The notes under the pieces: model-generated
Databases searched by the model: none
The model's input: the letters and a program-made list of their open reading frames with translations, nothing else
What the model was told of the DNA's origin: nothing
Made by a program: the position numbers and the translations under genes
DNA from: Cyprinodon diabolis
Lineage: Eukaryota; Chordata; Actinopteri; Cyprinodontiformes; Cyprinodontidae
DNA length: 64,000 bases
NCBI GenBank assembly: GCA_030533445.1
Contig: CM060065.1
Location: forward strand, 22,457,974 to 22,521,973
Direction: 5' to 3'
Shown: positions 12,811 through 23,341 of the stretch, piece after piece
How positions within the stretch are numbered: position 1 is the stretch's first letter
Layout: every line of letters starts with the position of its first letter

Positions 12811-13480
12811 TATGCAAAATTAGCAGCCAAGGTATGCACAATTATTTACTTGTAACCGCACACAGTTATGGGTGTAAGAAATGAAAAAAAAATACTTTTC
12901 ACAGACAAAGCTAGTTATCAAACTGAAAGTGATTGTGGCTGCAGTTTTTGTTTTTAGTTTCGGCACATTTGAAATTCAGATGCAAACCTGCAGACAAAGA
13001 TGTCTGTGGTCATTGTGGCCACAAAGGAGGCATTGGTACAATGACAGAGGATAGAGAGGGAGTCTATGTGTACCTAAAAATGTTAGACTTTTAGAAATAG
13101 CAATAACAGAATGATATCAGTGAGAAAGATGTCTGCACAGGCCAGCACAAGTGGCTAATGGTATGGAACCAAACTGGTTACACGTCTTGTTAGTTTTGCA
13201 CTCCATCTCTGAAAATCACCCGCAAAAAGCCCACTTAATACACATGCAGTTTAATACTTCTTATTTGGATTCTTAAAAGATCAGTCTCTAAGTCTTTTTT
13301 GAAACAGCAGCCCCAGAGAGATCTTTAAATTAGAATTTAATCTTGCTAATGTTCTCTATGTCTGTAAGGCATTTTTCTACTCAGCAAACCCTTTTTTCAT
13401 CAATTCAACAGATTTTAAAATCACAAATTTCAAAGCACAGCAGGTAGTGTCCTATCGAGGAAGAAAGCTGTTCCCTAAAC
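12811..13480. repeat. large dispersed repeat block, copy 1
   Basis: 670 bp nearly identical, same orientation, to 42231-42930, from agcagccaaggtat.cacaat through cctatcgaggaagaaagc. Differences are scattered substitutions plus a roughly 30-bp gap near 12850 relative to copy 2. No frame or recognised domain. A short piece, acactgttaaggaac.ctatgg (13524-13551), follows it here but precedes copy 2 (42134-42161). Confidence 0.85.
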
Positions 13481-13993
13481 TGCTAGTGGGACCAAGTAGC
13501 AATAAATTGGTGACTCAGAAACAACACTGTTAAGGAACACTATGGACAGCGGAAACTTGCAAGAGAAGGAGAGTTTTGTGTCAGAGGTCATGGATGAGTC
13601 TCCGCCGCCATAAATATTTTATTTAGAGGAGGAAAGTTGACCGTTGATATATGATTGGCCGAATTTAGGTGTACTAACTGACATATAACTAACTGGCCTG
13701 CATAAGATAACGAAAAAAAACCCAAAGATTTTCAGACAGGATTTTGTTTTAAATTGAAATTTTCTAAATTTTGGGACAACGTCGTCTGATGGAGAGTACA
13801 TTTACATGTTTAATCCAGAATGATTTGACATTTAAATATGATTTCCCTACGACTTCAATTTTCTATCTTTCTTAGAGGCAAGTACAGCAAAATTTTTGCA
13901 CATCTCTGGTGTTGCGGCTATTTTCCTGTATCTACACCTGTAAAAATGTCCACAGCTGAGTGTTGATTATTTATTCTTCGGGTGACTGAAGGA

Positions 13994-14090
13994 TTCAATT
14001 CAGTTTATTTATATAGTCCCAATTCACAACACATGTCTTTTCAAGGCACTTTACAATTCCCCCATCTTATATAGTCAAACTGATTGTAAA
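13994..14090 (-). repeat. LINE/SINE 3' tail, inverted
   Basis: Reverse complement of the aaagtgcc..gaattg..ctatataaataaactgaattg tail seen at 640-706. Confidence 0.7.
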
Positions 14091-14194
14091 CAGTGTTTAT
14101 ATTTTGTACATAGTACAGTTATTTTTTTTTAATCTTTTTAACTCTTCCATGTAAGTTTGTTATTTTCTTATACACTTTTAAGGTCTACATTTGT

Positions 14195-14278
14195 GTGACC
14201 ACTTTTGCTGTAATGATGCTGTAACACTACAATTTCCCCTTTGTGGGACACTAAAGGGATTTTCTATTCTATTCTATA
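14195..14278 (+). repeat. LINE-type 3' tail with TTCTA repeats
   Basis: aatttcccctttgtgggaca then ctaaagggattttc and (tattc)n, a tail form common on teleost non-LTR retroelements. Only the end is present. Confidence 0.55.
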
Positions 14279-14560
14279 ATGTTTGTAGCCTTACCACATT
14301 TATTTAGTCTAAAAAAAAATGTTTCTAAATTTAAATGGTCAGTGACTATGTATCCAAAAATATTTACTGACTCACCTAAAGTATGAAATGCATGTTTCAA
14401 AATTAGCACAAAGGTATACAGTTAGCTCTAAAAAAAAAATGTAAAAGAATAGGTCCCTCTCAAAGGGACGAGAGTGGTTACATGATAGGACATCACCTCT
14501 GAAATAAAATCAGCTGAGAGTTCCTAATGCCTGAAAATGTGTTAGTTGCATTATGACATA

Positions 14561-15781
14561 CACTCACCGGCCACTTTTTTAGGTACCCCACGCTAGTAAC
14601 AGGTTGGACCCCCTTTTGCCTTCAGAACGGCCTCAATTCTTGGTGGCATAGATTCAACAAGGTGCTGGAAGCATTCCTCAGGGAGTTTGGTCCATATTGA
14701 CATGATGGCATCACACAGTTCCCGCAGATTTGTCGGCTGCACATCCATGATGCGAATCTCCCGTTCCACCACATCCCAAAGATGCTCTAATGGATTGAGA
14801 TCTGGTGACTGTGGAGGCCATTTGAGTACAGTGAACTCATTGTCATGTTCAAGAAACCAGTCTGAGATGATTCCAGCTTTATGACATGGCGCATTATCCT
14901 GCTGAAAGTAGCCATCAGAAGTTGGGTACATTGTGGTCATAAAGGGATGGACATGGTCAGCAAAAATACTCAGGTAGGCTGTGGCGTTGCAACGATGCTC
15001 AATTGGTACCAAGGGGCCCAAAGAGTGCCAAGAAAATATTCCCCACACCATGACACCACCACCACCAGCCTGAACCGTTGATACAAGGCAGGATGGATCC
15101 ATGCTTTCATGTTGTAGACTCCAAATTCTGACCCTACCATCCGAATGTCGCAGCAGAAATCGAGACTCATCAGACCACGCAACGTTTTTCCAATCTTCTA
15201 TTGTCCAATTTCGATGAGCTTGTGCAAATTGTAGCCTCAGTTTCCTGTTCTTAGCTGAAAGGAGTGGCACCCGCTGTGGTCTTCTGCTGCTGTAGCCCAT
15301 CTGCCTCAAAGTTCGACGTACTGTGCGTTCAGAGATGCTCTTCTGCCCACCTTGGTTGTAACGGGTGGTTATTTGAGTCACTGTTGCCCTTCTATCAACT
15401 CGAACCAGTCTGGCCATTCTCCTCTGACCTCTGGCATCAACATGGCATTTCCGCCCACAGAACTGCCGCTCACTGGATGTTTTTTCTTTTTTGGACCATT
15501 CTCTGAAAACCCTAGAGATGGTTGTGCGTGAAAATCCCAGTAGATCAGCAGTTTCTGAAATACTCAGACCAGCCCTTCTGGCACCAACAATCATGCCACG
15601 TTCAAAGTCACTCAAATCACCTTTCTTCCCCATACTGATGCTCGGTTTGAACTGCAGGAGATTGTCTTGACCATGTCTACATGCCTAAATGCACTGAGTT
15701 GCCGCCATGTGATTGGCTGCTTAAAAATTAAGTGTTAACGAGCAGTTGGACAGGTGTACCTAATAAAGTGGCCGGTGAGTG
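14561..15781 (-). mobile_element. complete Tc1/mariner transposon, 1221 bp
   Basis: The 29-bp terminal inverted repeats begin cactcaccggccactttttt on the left and differ at two positions from the right end. TA dinucleotides flank both ends (14559-14560, 15782-15783), the duplication this superfamily makes. The whole interior is one transposase gene. Confidence 0.95.
14593..15633 (-). CDS. Tc1/mariner transposase, intact, DD36E spacing
   Basis: 346 codons, ATG to TAG, no breaks. It is a cut-and-paste transposase: N-terminal helix-turn-helix (FERGMIVGARRAGLSISETA, SRTTISRVFREW), a second HTH (ISERTVRRTLRQMG), then the catalytic core. First Asp in AWSDESRF, the GGGGVMVWGIFSW loop, second Asp in YFQQDNAPCH and the Glu in SPDLNPLEHLW. 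I count 36 residues between the second Asp and the Glu, not the 34 of classic Tc1; a DD36E animal group is known (called Incomer). Length is normal for the superfamily. Confidence 0.93.
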   Translation of the reverse strand: MGKKGDLSDFERGMIVGARRAGLSISETADLLGFSRTTISRVFREWSKKEKTSSERQFCGRKCHVDARGQRRMARLVRVDRRATVTQITTRYNQGGQKSISERTVRRTLRQMGYSSRRPQRVPLLSAKNRKLRLQFAQAHRNWTIEDWKNVAWSDESRFLLRHSDGRVRIWSLQHESMDPSCLVSTVQAGGGGVMVWGIFSWHSLGPLVPIEHRCNATAYLSIFADHVHPFMTTMYPTSDGYFQQDNAPCHKAGIISDWFLEHDNEFTVLKWPPQSPDLNPLEHLWDVVEREIRIMDVQPTNLRELCDAIMSIWTKLPEECFQHLVESMPPRIEAVLKAKGGPTCY

Positions 15782-16079
15782 TAGTTAAGGTAAATAATAG
15801 TGGCAGTAACTCTGTCATGTAGAGGTAGGCAAAATAAAAATATAGAACCGGGTTAGGGTGCATAGGTCTTAATTTTAAAACTTCATGGGGCCTGCAGATT
15901 TGCTCAAGCTCAGTGTAGAAAGCCTAGAATAATGGATTTCAACACTAAGCAGGTGCATTCAAGTTATTCTCCAAGAAATATGTAATGACTACAGTGGTGT
16001 TAGGCACATCACCACTGGACCCTAATGAGGTAAAAATATATTCCATGTGGTTACAAATACTGGCTTTCATTTAGGCCAT

Positions 16080-16440
16080 CCAGTGGAGGAATATGTGTTC
16101 ACTGACTGTATTGCAACCTTGGTTTAAAGGGCATTGTGGTGTTCGGATATTTCCCAGGAGGTCCAGTTGCAGGAACACTAAATGTTATACATTACCAAGA
16201 CATTAATGACCTGCACAAATTCCTCACCTCAACCAAACAGAACACCTTGGGTCTCATGCAACATCAGTGTCTGACCTCACTAATGTGCTTATGGAAGAAT
16301 GGCGTTGAGATCCAATGAACCGTTTCCTAAAACTCGTTTTCGAGAAGAGTAAAGATGTTATAGCTGCAATCATTGGGGAGCGTCATATGGATAAAAGATG
16401 GGGTGATGGTGTTGTCATATGTGTGTGAAAGCAGACCAGC
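16080..16440 (+). pseudogene. decayed Tc1-like transposon 3' part
   Basis: On the plus strand a frame reads LMEEWR, stop, DPMNRFLKLVFEKSKDVIAA, resembling the extreme C-terminus of Tc1 transposases (EEW..IP...L.NLVES.PRRVEAVIAA). Upstream caacatcagtgtctgacctcact also fits that family. No terminal repeats found. Confidence 0.5.
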
Positions 16441-16734
16441 AAACTTTTACTGTAAAATACTGTAAGTCAGAGCACACAAACCAAATGTGTTTGGCCCTGT
16501 TTCTTTACTAGCCATATAGTTCAGCTTTTATTGTGAATAACTACAGCATATGTGCTCTCTTTCATCATTTTGGCCTGAAAACCATCTCAGAGCTCATTGA
16601 CTTCGCTTCGTCTTTCAAACACAGAGCCACTTTTTGGAGCCAGCTCACTATTACCATAGAAAGCATTAATGGATCAGTGCTTGTGTTTTCTCTTTGTGTG
16701 TCTGACTCTGTCTTCTCAAACACCCAATCAGCCA

Positions 16735-16855
16735 TGGCAGAAGGCCACAAACTCTGAGCTTGGTTCCGTTGAAGGTTTCTTCTTGTTGTTGACTCTGCAA
16801 AGTCAATGCCACAAACAAAGCAAAGGTCTACTGTCACTAAATGCTCATCCATGAG
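16735..16855 (+). repeat. diverged copy of the 'gagcctggttctgctgg' repeat
   Basis: actctgagcttggttccgtt then gaaggtttcttcttg and ctgtcactaaatgctcatcc follow the same word order as 454-560 and 38599-38690, with many changes. Confidence 0.45.
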
Positions 16856-17989
16856 GAGCGAAATCAGTCAAATCAAAACTAATGTATTGCTAATGTTAAC
16901 TCACACTACTTCATCAAACAAACACTAAGGAAGATTAAGCTGCTCCCACATCATAGAAACAGAGGAGATCTATTTCAATGAATCAGTGAGTGAGATCAGA
17001 AACAGGAAGAATAACAGAACTAATTACATGATTTCACCCTATTATTGCAGATGGTGTTGGTGCGGTTCTGTTCCGGAACAGGTAAATCAGAACCGTACAC
17101 TGCAATTATATACTTTAATAAGAAAGTACTGCCATCTTAACATATCCAAAACCCTTTAATCATGTTTTAATGACTGATTTAGGTTGTTTTGCTAACACTA
17201 ATGACACAGGCACAAGTTGGTATGTAAGCATTTAAAATAGCAGCTTTCCCAGATGAGAGAACATACAGTGTATATAAGCAATGATTCAAACAGTTCTCCA
17301 TCTTACTACAGTATTAATTATGCAGCAACGCCCAAGAATATTATGAAGGGCCCCTTTGAGCATACTTGGCTTTACGTGGCCACAGTAATCCAGAGAGTCC
17401 ATTCATCATTTCATCACTGAAAGCTCAAATATCAATAAGCAGTTACGCTGAGTTAACATCTGCTGAAGATACTGTAACCAACAACTCTGCAAAACGACAA
17501 TACATATAGCTGCTGTTTTAATATGCATTTTAACTCACCCCTGACAGGTACAGCTGAAACAGGAGGAGATCTCATCAGAGCTGCAGTCTGTGATTACAGG
17601 CTGGAACAGCAGCTATTGATTGCTTCCATACTGAGCAAAAATGTGTGAGGAAAGCTAAAACCTCTACAAACATTGCTGCTGATCTGCTGATCTCTGCTGA
17701 TCTGAGGTAGAAAAGCTGGAAACCACAGTGTTTGATAGTTCACTGAAACAATGGCTGCGAAACAGGATTGATTAGAACAGTAATGATTATAGACAAATCA
17801 TTGGCACAATGAAGACAATTTTTCTCGAGAAATTAAGTTTGCACCCTGGTGCTCCTCAATCACATTTATTTTACTGCAGAGCAGATCTAATGTAAGTGTT
17901 CCTGTTAATTTTACAGACAGAAAGATGCGCTGTAGTGCATTATTTAAGCCTTTGTACATACATCAACTAGTGATGCAACCTGGACACAT
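16856..17989. other. unassigned intron sequence
   Basis: No coding or repeat signature. Includes a small tctgctgatctgctgatc duplication near 17675-17705. Confidence 0.5.
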
Positions 17990-18103
17990 CATCAGTGATA
18001 TTACCTGGTATCATAGAGTGTTTCGGGTCTTTCAAACATCATACACTCTCCTCCAGGTGACCCAGCCAGGGTTGATCAGACCCCAGCTTGTGTCCAGGTA
18101 GCG
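17990..18103 (-). mobile_element. 3' untranslated tail of the LINE
   Basis: Downstream of the stop the GC-rich element sequence continues (gggtctgatcaaccctggct, gggtcacctggaggagagtg) and fades into AT-rich intron near 18.0 kb. No clean poly(A) or target duplication was seen. Confidence 0.45.
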
Positions 18104-19585
18104 CTACCCTACCCACGGATCTCCTCTCCTGATCCACAACCACCGCGAGGCAACCTCTGCTGCCTCTGTGGCCTCCTTGATGGCCCTTCGCTTGCTGGCC
18201 CCTGTGATGCCCAGCATGCTGTACACCCTGCAGAGGGACTGGCCAGCAAACCCTCTGCATCCCACCTCAATGGGCTCGCACCTTGCCCGCCACCCATTGA
18301 GCCGACACTGCTCCGCCAGATCGCTGTACTTAGCCCTCTTTCTCTCGTTGGCCTCCTCGATGCGGTCTTCCCAAGGGACCGTGAGCTCCAGAAGCACAAC
18401 CTGCTTCGATGTTGCTGAGGTCAGCACCACGTCTGGCCTTAGTGATGTTATGGCCACATTTCCTGGGAACTTCAGTTGTTTCCCCAAGTCTGCCATCAGC
18501 TCCCAATCCTGTGCCATTGTGAGCAGGCCAGAGGAAGAGACCCTGGCAACAGCTGGTGGTCCTTCTCCAGCTCTGATGAAGGAGATAGTCTTCTTCGCTG
18601 GGCGGAGGCGCTTGCAGTGGGCTATTCCACTGCAGATGGTTTTCGCTATGGCCTTCAAGACCTGGTCATGACGCCAGCGATAGCGCCCCTCGCTCAGGCT
18701 CCTCGGACAGCAGCTCAAGATGTGCTCCAGGGTCCCTCTCTTCTGGCACAGGGCACACGCTGGTGACTCCACCTTCCCCCAACAGAACAGGTTAGACGGG
18801 CTTGGCAATACGTCATATACAGCCTGGATCAGGAATTTTATGCGCTGGGGCTCCGCTTTCCACAGCTCAGTCCACGTGACTTTGCGCTCTGCCGCTTGCT
18901 CCCATCGCGTCCAGGCTCCCTGCTGCCGCATTCCAAACACCCTGCCGGACCGCTCTTCTTCCACTGCTGCCCGCACTTCTTCCTGGAGCAGCGTTCTCCT
19001 CCTCTTCTCCTTTGCCTTCCCGCAGCAAGGTGTTGTGCTGCTACCAAGGCCTGCTCTTCCCCGAGCCACTGTCCCCACCAGAGTCCTGTGCCGCAGCCGT
19101 GACTCCGCCATTTCCACAGCCTCTGCCGCCTTCCACTTCCGCCCTGTCCGGACCTCGATACCAGCCTGAGAGACTTTTGGGTCACATGACTCTCTGTATT
19201 GCAGCACCTCCCTAGTTCGGCTCACCTTGAATTCCTCACTCAGGCTGCTGAAGGGGAGCTTCAGCATGTTGTTCTTTCCGTATAGGGCGGTGCTGCTCAG
19301 GCTCCGCGGTACACCCAGCCACTTCCGCAGGAACCTGCTGACTCTCCTTTCAAAGCCATCAACTGTGGAGATTGGGACCTCATACACAAGGAGGGGCCAG
19401 AGAATCCTTGGAAGGATGCCATGTTGGTACACCCAGGCCTTGAACTTGCCAGGTAGACCTGATTTGTCCACCGTAGCTAGCCAAGCCTCCAGATCTTGAT
19501 TGGTCGCGTTGATGGCTGCTGTGTCTCTAAGGCTGCAGTTGAAAACTTTCCCCAGACTCTTCACCGGCTTATCGGTGATAAGCAT
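18104..19585 (-). CDS. restriction-endonuclease-type LINE, C-terminal half of ORF
   Basis: 493 codons without a break. Order: the conserved block after the reverse transcriptase palm (ITDKPVKSLGKVFN, SGLPGKFKAWVYQHGILPRI), a basic linker, a CX2CX7HX4C zinc motif (CALCQKRGTLEHILSCC), then a restriction-like nuclease centre RPDVV..(14 residues after PD)..E in LLELTVPWEDRIEEANERKR. That arrangement defines the non-LTR group around R2, NeSL and HERO, which nick DNA with this nuclease. The RT palm motifs are absent: the insertion is 5'-truncated near 19583, usual for LINEs. Exact clade not decided. Confidence 0.85.
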   Translation of the reverse strand: MLITDKPVKSLGKVFNCSLRDTAAINATNQDLEAWLATVDKSGLPGKFKAWVYQHGILPRILWPLLVYEVPISTVDGFERRVSRFLRKWLGVPRSLSSTALYGKNNMLKLPFSSLSEEFKVSRTREVLQYRESCDPKVSQAGIEVRTGRKWKAAEAVEMAESRLRHRTLVGTVARGRAGLGSSTTPCCGKAKEKRRRTLLQEEVRAAVEEERSGRVFGMRQQGAWTRWEQAAERKVTWTELWKAEPQRIKFLIQAVYDVLPSPSNLFCWGKVESPACALCQKRGTLEHILSCCPRSLSEGRYRWRHDQVLKAIAKTICSGIAHCKRLRPAKKTISFIRAGEGPPAVARVSSSGLLTMAQDWELMADLGKQLKFPGNVAITSLRPDVVLTSATSKQVVLLELTVPWEDRIEEANERKRAKYSDLAEQCRLNGWRARCEPIEVGCRGFAGQSLCRVYSMLGITGASKRRAIKEATEAAEVASRWLWIRRGDPWVG

Positions 19586-20057
19586 TACCAGATAATTAAA
19601 GCAATAATTAAAGCAATAAACATTACCAGATAATTCTCCAATTTCTTAAAATTAAGGACTAGAATTAAACTAAACTCTCCATCTCCAAAAAACGAAACAT
19701 TAAATGTCTGTAATTGCCTTTGTAAACTGTCTGACATGTCAGTTTACACATAGAAACCAAGGATTCATTTCTCCTGTCTCACATCTCTGACTTCTAACAC
19801 ATTTCTGTTGCTGAAGCGGAGCAGGCCTCACTCATCCAGAGAGCTGAACAACCAATCAACTTTACTTGGACATGTGTGGTCATGATCTGAAGGAGAACTG
19901 AAGGATTCAATCTGTCTTCTATTTCTGCACAGAACGCCATGGCTGATTTATTAAAAAAGAACAGAGCCACTTACTTACTGGAGGCTTAACCCAAGGAGCA
20001 AAATGCTACAGCAAAGCTCCTAAGGACATAACCGCAATCCTTCTGGATCTACCTAGA

Positions 20058-20155
20058 GCGGGGGTTGGCAACCCGCAGCTCTGGAGCCGCATGCGGCTCT
20101 TTAGCGCCCCCCTTGCGACTCCCTGGAGATTTTTCAAAAATGTATGAAAATCAAT
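20058..20155 (+). repeat. hAT-type terminal fragment
   Basis: gggggttggcaacccgcagc then tctggagccgcatgcggctc and tttttcaaaaatgtatgaaa match the end of a hAT family common in vertebrates. It stops at a TA tract (20160-20184). Confidence 0.6.
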
Positions 20156-20159
20156 ATTT

Positions 20160-20184
20160 TTATATATATATATATATATATATA
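20160..20184. repeat. short TA microsatellite
   Basis: 25-bp alternating tract at the junction between the hAT fragment and a LINE fragment. Confidence 0.85.
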
Positions 20185-20283
20185 ATGGTCGATCTGGGGA
20201 GGCAGTTGAGATTCCCGGATTACATCGCAGCCACGACACTCCGCCCGGACATGGTGCTGTCATCAACTGGTGTAGGTAGAAGA
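20185..20283 (+). pseudogene. second fragment of the same LINE family, opposite strand
   Basis: Plus-strand reading MVDLGRQLRFPDYIAATTLR then PDMVLSS aligns with MADLGKQLKFPGNVAITSLR and PDVVLTS inside the LINE ORF at 18104-19585. About 30 codons of the nuclease region only. Confidence 0.7.
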
Positions 20284-20791
20284 TCTACTTAAGTAGTCAG
20301 ATCTGCTCGGGGCCCTGCACATGCCAGTGACGTTACGCTATTTGATTGGCCAAATGTTGCCCCAATGACTTTAAAACGTTGTGGTTGCCCGGACAACAGT
20401 AGTAAAATTGTGCAACATCCGTGTGCTGATTCAGGAGCATCTGCAGGTCTAATGATCAATGAAGTTTTACCTATTTGGTATCAAAACTGAAAAAAAAAAT
20501 ATGTTTATGGTGAACAAAGTAACTGCAAGTACATGGTATAAAGAGGGAGAGCTGGGTAGGCAGTTAGCCTATTTTAGCTCGGTCAGTTAGCCATATTAAG
20601 CTACATTATTTTAGCGTCATATTAACAACAACTGTTCATTTTCTACAAGTAGAAAAATAGTTGTTTTCATTGTCAAAAATCTCCACGTAAGTAACTAATG
20701 CAGTACTTGCTTTTAAGACTGGGAATGATTGTTTTCTACTTTTGGCTACTTTAAATCGACAAACGCAAAATAATCACAAATATAGATAATA

Positions 20792-22948
20792 CAGTTTTTC
20801 TCGATTGTTTACACACAAATATTGGTACTTGAAACACAATGACCACAAAATGTAACTCATGCACCAACCCCCTGAACCAATTCTGCTAAACTACAAGCAC
20901 AATTCCTGCTTTACACTCAAATTGCAGTTCTAAAACACACTTTTTCCAAAACTCTACACACAATTGTCATGAAGAAAATCTTTTGTTTTCACAAGGAACA
21001 CACTGTTATTCAAAACTCTAAAGTTAATTTCCCTACGATGCACACTGACTCCTCACATGGGCAAACACCTAACACACATGCTTCCACTCAGCAATCAGAG
21101 CTTTAGCATCAAAGGGCAACAGGTGAGCTCTTCTGTTTTGGAGCAATGGAGGCCAATGTTGTCAACAGAGGCAGAGCCAGAGCCAGAGGAGTGAGAGTAA
21201 GAGGAGGATGATGGAGAGGACGAGGAAGAGGAAGGCCAAGGACAATCATTTCTGATGAGATCCGAGCCACTTTGGTTGACCATGTGGTCAACCATGGCCT
21301 AACAATGAGGGAGGCTGGGAAAAGAGTACAGCCAAATTTGAGCAGGTACACTGTAGCATCCATCATCCGGACTTTCCGCAATGAGAATAGGTAAGAAATC
21401 TACTCTCACTACAAAACTGCAGTACTGCATATCAATACAGTACTCAATGAGTACAGTAGTACAGTATTACCTGTGGACTGTTCTGTAGGACATTGTGTTT
21501 TGAGTATTTGGGAAATGTATTCCTACACAGTATTTACAGTATTGCACTCTTTGTATTGCAGAACTGAAAGATTACCAACAAGAGGTGGACGGGGCCGTCT
21601 TCTGTCTCCAGAACAGGAAACAGAGATCATGAACATGGTTCTTGAAAATAACGCCATTACCTTACGGCAAATACAAAGAAAAACAATAGAAAACAATGAG
21701 ATAATTTAAAATATTGATAGGGTAAGTTTATCAACGCTGGAACGTGTCTTGCACAGAAATAAACTGAGGATGAAGCAGGTCTACAGGGTGCCATTTGAGC
21801 GCAATTCAGAAAGAGTCAAAGAATTGCGATATAACTATGTGCAAGTACGTCCTATACATTCCCACCCTTGATGCATACTGTCAACATTGTATAAATCATA
21901 CATATTTCTTTCTATTATATTGTAATCATAATGATTGTGCTTCACAATAGTGACTGCTCCATGTCTACTTCTGATATTGTCATGTGTGTTTCAGAGAGTC
22001 CTTTAGCTGGAGGTGGATGCAGTGGAGCACCAGTTCTTCTTCATTGATGAGGTGGGATTCAACCTCACAAAAAGACGAAGGAGGGGAAGGAATATAATCG
22101 GCCAGCGTGCCAATGTTGAGGTCCCTTGCCAGCGCGGAGGGAACATCACAATGTGTGCAGCGATGACCCACCATGGCATCATCCATCACCATGCTACCCT
22201 TGGCCCCTACAACACTGCCCATCTGAGCACATTCCTGGACACCCTACACAACACACTCATTCCACCAGATCAGATAGACGGCCCAGAGCAGCTCAGGTAC
22301 GTTGTCATTTGGGACAACGTAAGCTTCCACCGGGCTGCTCTGGTTCATAACTGGTTCACTGACCACCCACGCTTTTCAGTTGTTTATCTCCCTCCATATT
22401 CTCCATTCCTCAATCCTATTGAGGAATTTTTTCTCCCTGGAGATGGAAAGTGTACGACCTAAATTCAGAAACGCATATACCCCTTTTCCAAGCTATGGAA
22501 GACACATGTGGAGATATAGCAGTTGATGCTTTTCATGGCTGGATTCGCCATGCTAGGCGATATTTCCCCCGCTGCTTGGCCAGGGAAAACATTGCTTGTG
22601 ATGTAGATGAGGTGCTGTGGCTAGACCGAAACATGTATTTAATGTCTGTAGTAAGTGTAACACTGAACAAAAAGTCATTATGATGAATGGAGAATGGTGT
22701 TTTACACTGAGCACATCAGTGTTTAAATGCTTTTTTTAATTGTCTGTTCATATGATAGTTTGTGTGTGTCATCTGAACACAAAATGGCCTTTTGTGAAGA
22801 GATAAAACTGTTTTGAATGTAAAGTTTCATTTTGCAGGAGAATTGAAGGGTTTTGCCCATTGTGTGTGTGTTTGTTGGATTTGTGTGTAGAGTTCTGAGA
22901 ATACGAGGCATGTTTTCAGAAATGTGTGTAAACAATCGATAAAAACTG
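20792..22948 (+). mobile_element. IS630/Tc1-type transposon, 2157 bp, with intron-containing transposase
   Basis: Ends cagtttttctcgattgttta and its near-perfect inverse taaacaatcgataaaaactg, flanked by TA at both sides (20790-20791, 22949-22950). Non-coding arms of about 350 and 300 bp surround a broken transposase gene. Confidence 0.9.
21146..22660 (+). pseudogene. transposase of the IS630/Tc1-type element, broken, two introns
   Basis: ATG at 21146, Arg/Gly-rich start, then RPRTIISDEIRATLVDHVVN (DNA-binding region). Introns 21391-21561 and 21845-21994 have GT...AG ends and join phases correctly. Core: FIDEVGFNLTKRRRRGRNII (first Asp), VVIWDNVSFHRAALVHNWF (second Asp), LPPYSPFLNPIEEFF (Glu); 35 residues separate the last two (DD35E). 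Lesions: TGA at 21209, TAA at 21707, TAG near 22004, and a one-base frameshift near 22433, after which WRWKVYDLNSE resumes. It cannot make a full protein. Confidence 0.88.
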
Positions 22949-23078
22949 TAATACGTTGAGACTCCAGAAGAGATTAGATTCTAATGAAACAGGTGCAATA
23001 CAGTTTGTCCAAGCAGTGTTGCTTTATTGTGACGTCATCAGCAGATCTGATCAACCGTGCAGATCCGGTACTAACACC

Positions 23079-23341
23079 TACGGAAGAGGATTAGGGCCAC
23101 TGGAAAAAAAAAAAAAAGTTAACTGATTTATTAAATTTTATTTCAGTTTAACATGAGAAAAAAGTCAGAATTCTGAGAAAAAAGTCAGAATTCTGAAAAA
23201 AAAGTCAGAATTCTGAGAAAAAAGTCAGAATTCTGAGAAAAAAGTCAGAATTCTGACTTTTTTCCCACACTATACTGAAATAAAATTTAAAAAAAATCAG
23301 TTAACATTTTTTTTTTCCAGTGGCCCTAATCCTCTTCCGTA
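23079..23341. mobile_element. 263-bp fold-back element with internal 20-bp tandem repeat
   Basis: Both arms (tacggaagaggattagggcc...) are nearly perfect inverted repeats of about 75 bp, flanked by exact AACACC copies (23073-23078, 23342-23347). Superfamily not identified; no coding capacity. Confidence 0.8.
23155..23254. repeat. five tandem copies of a 20-bp unit
   Basis: gagaaaaaagtcagaattct repeated five times with one substitution (third copy). The unit's second half is also inverted in the right arm, so the array is the loop of the fold-back element. Confidence 0.95.

Noticed and set aside
18168..18671. 167-codon plus-strand open frame, with others at 18720-19169
   Set aside because: Antisense shadow of the GC-rich LINE coding sequence, no domain of its own.
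23155..23254. Possible CRISPR array
   Set aside because: Units are directly tandem without spacers, in vertebrate DNA; it is a minisatellite in a fold-back element.
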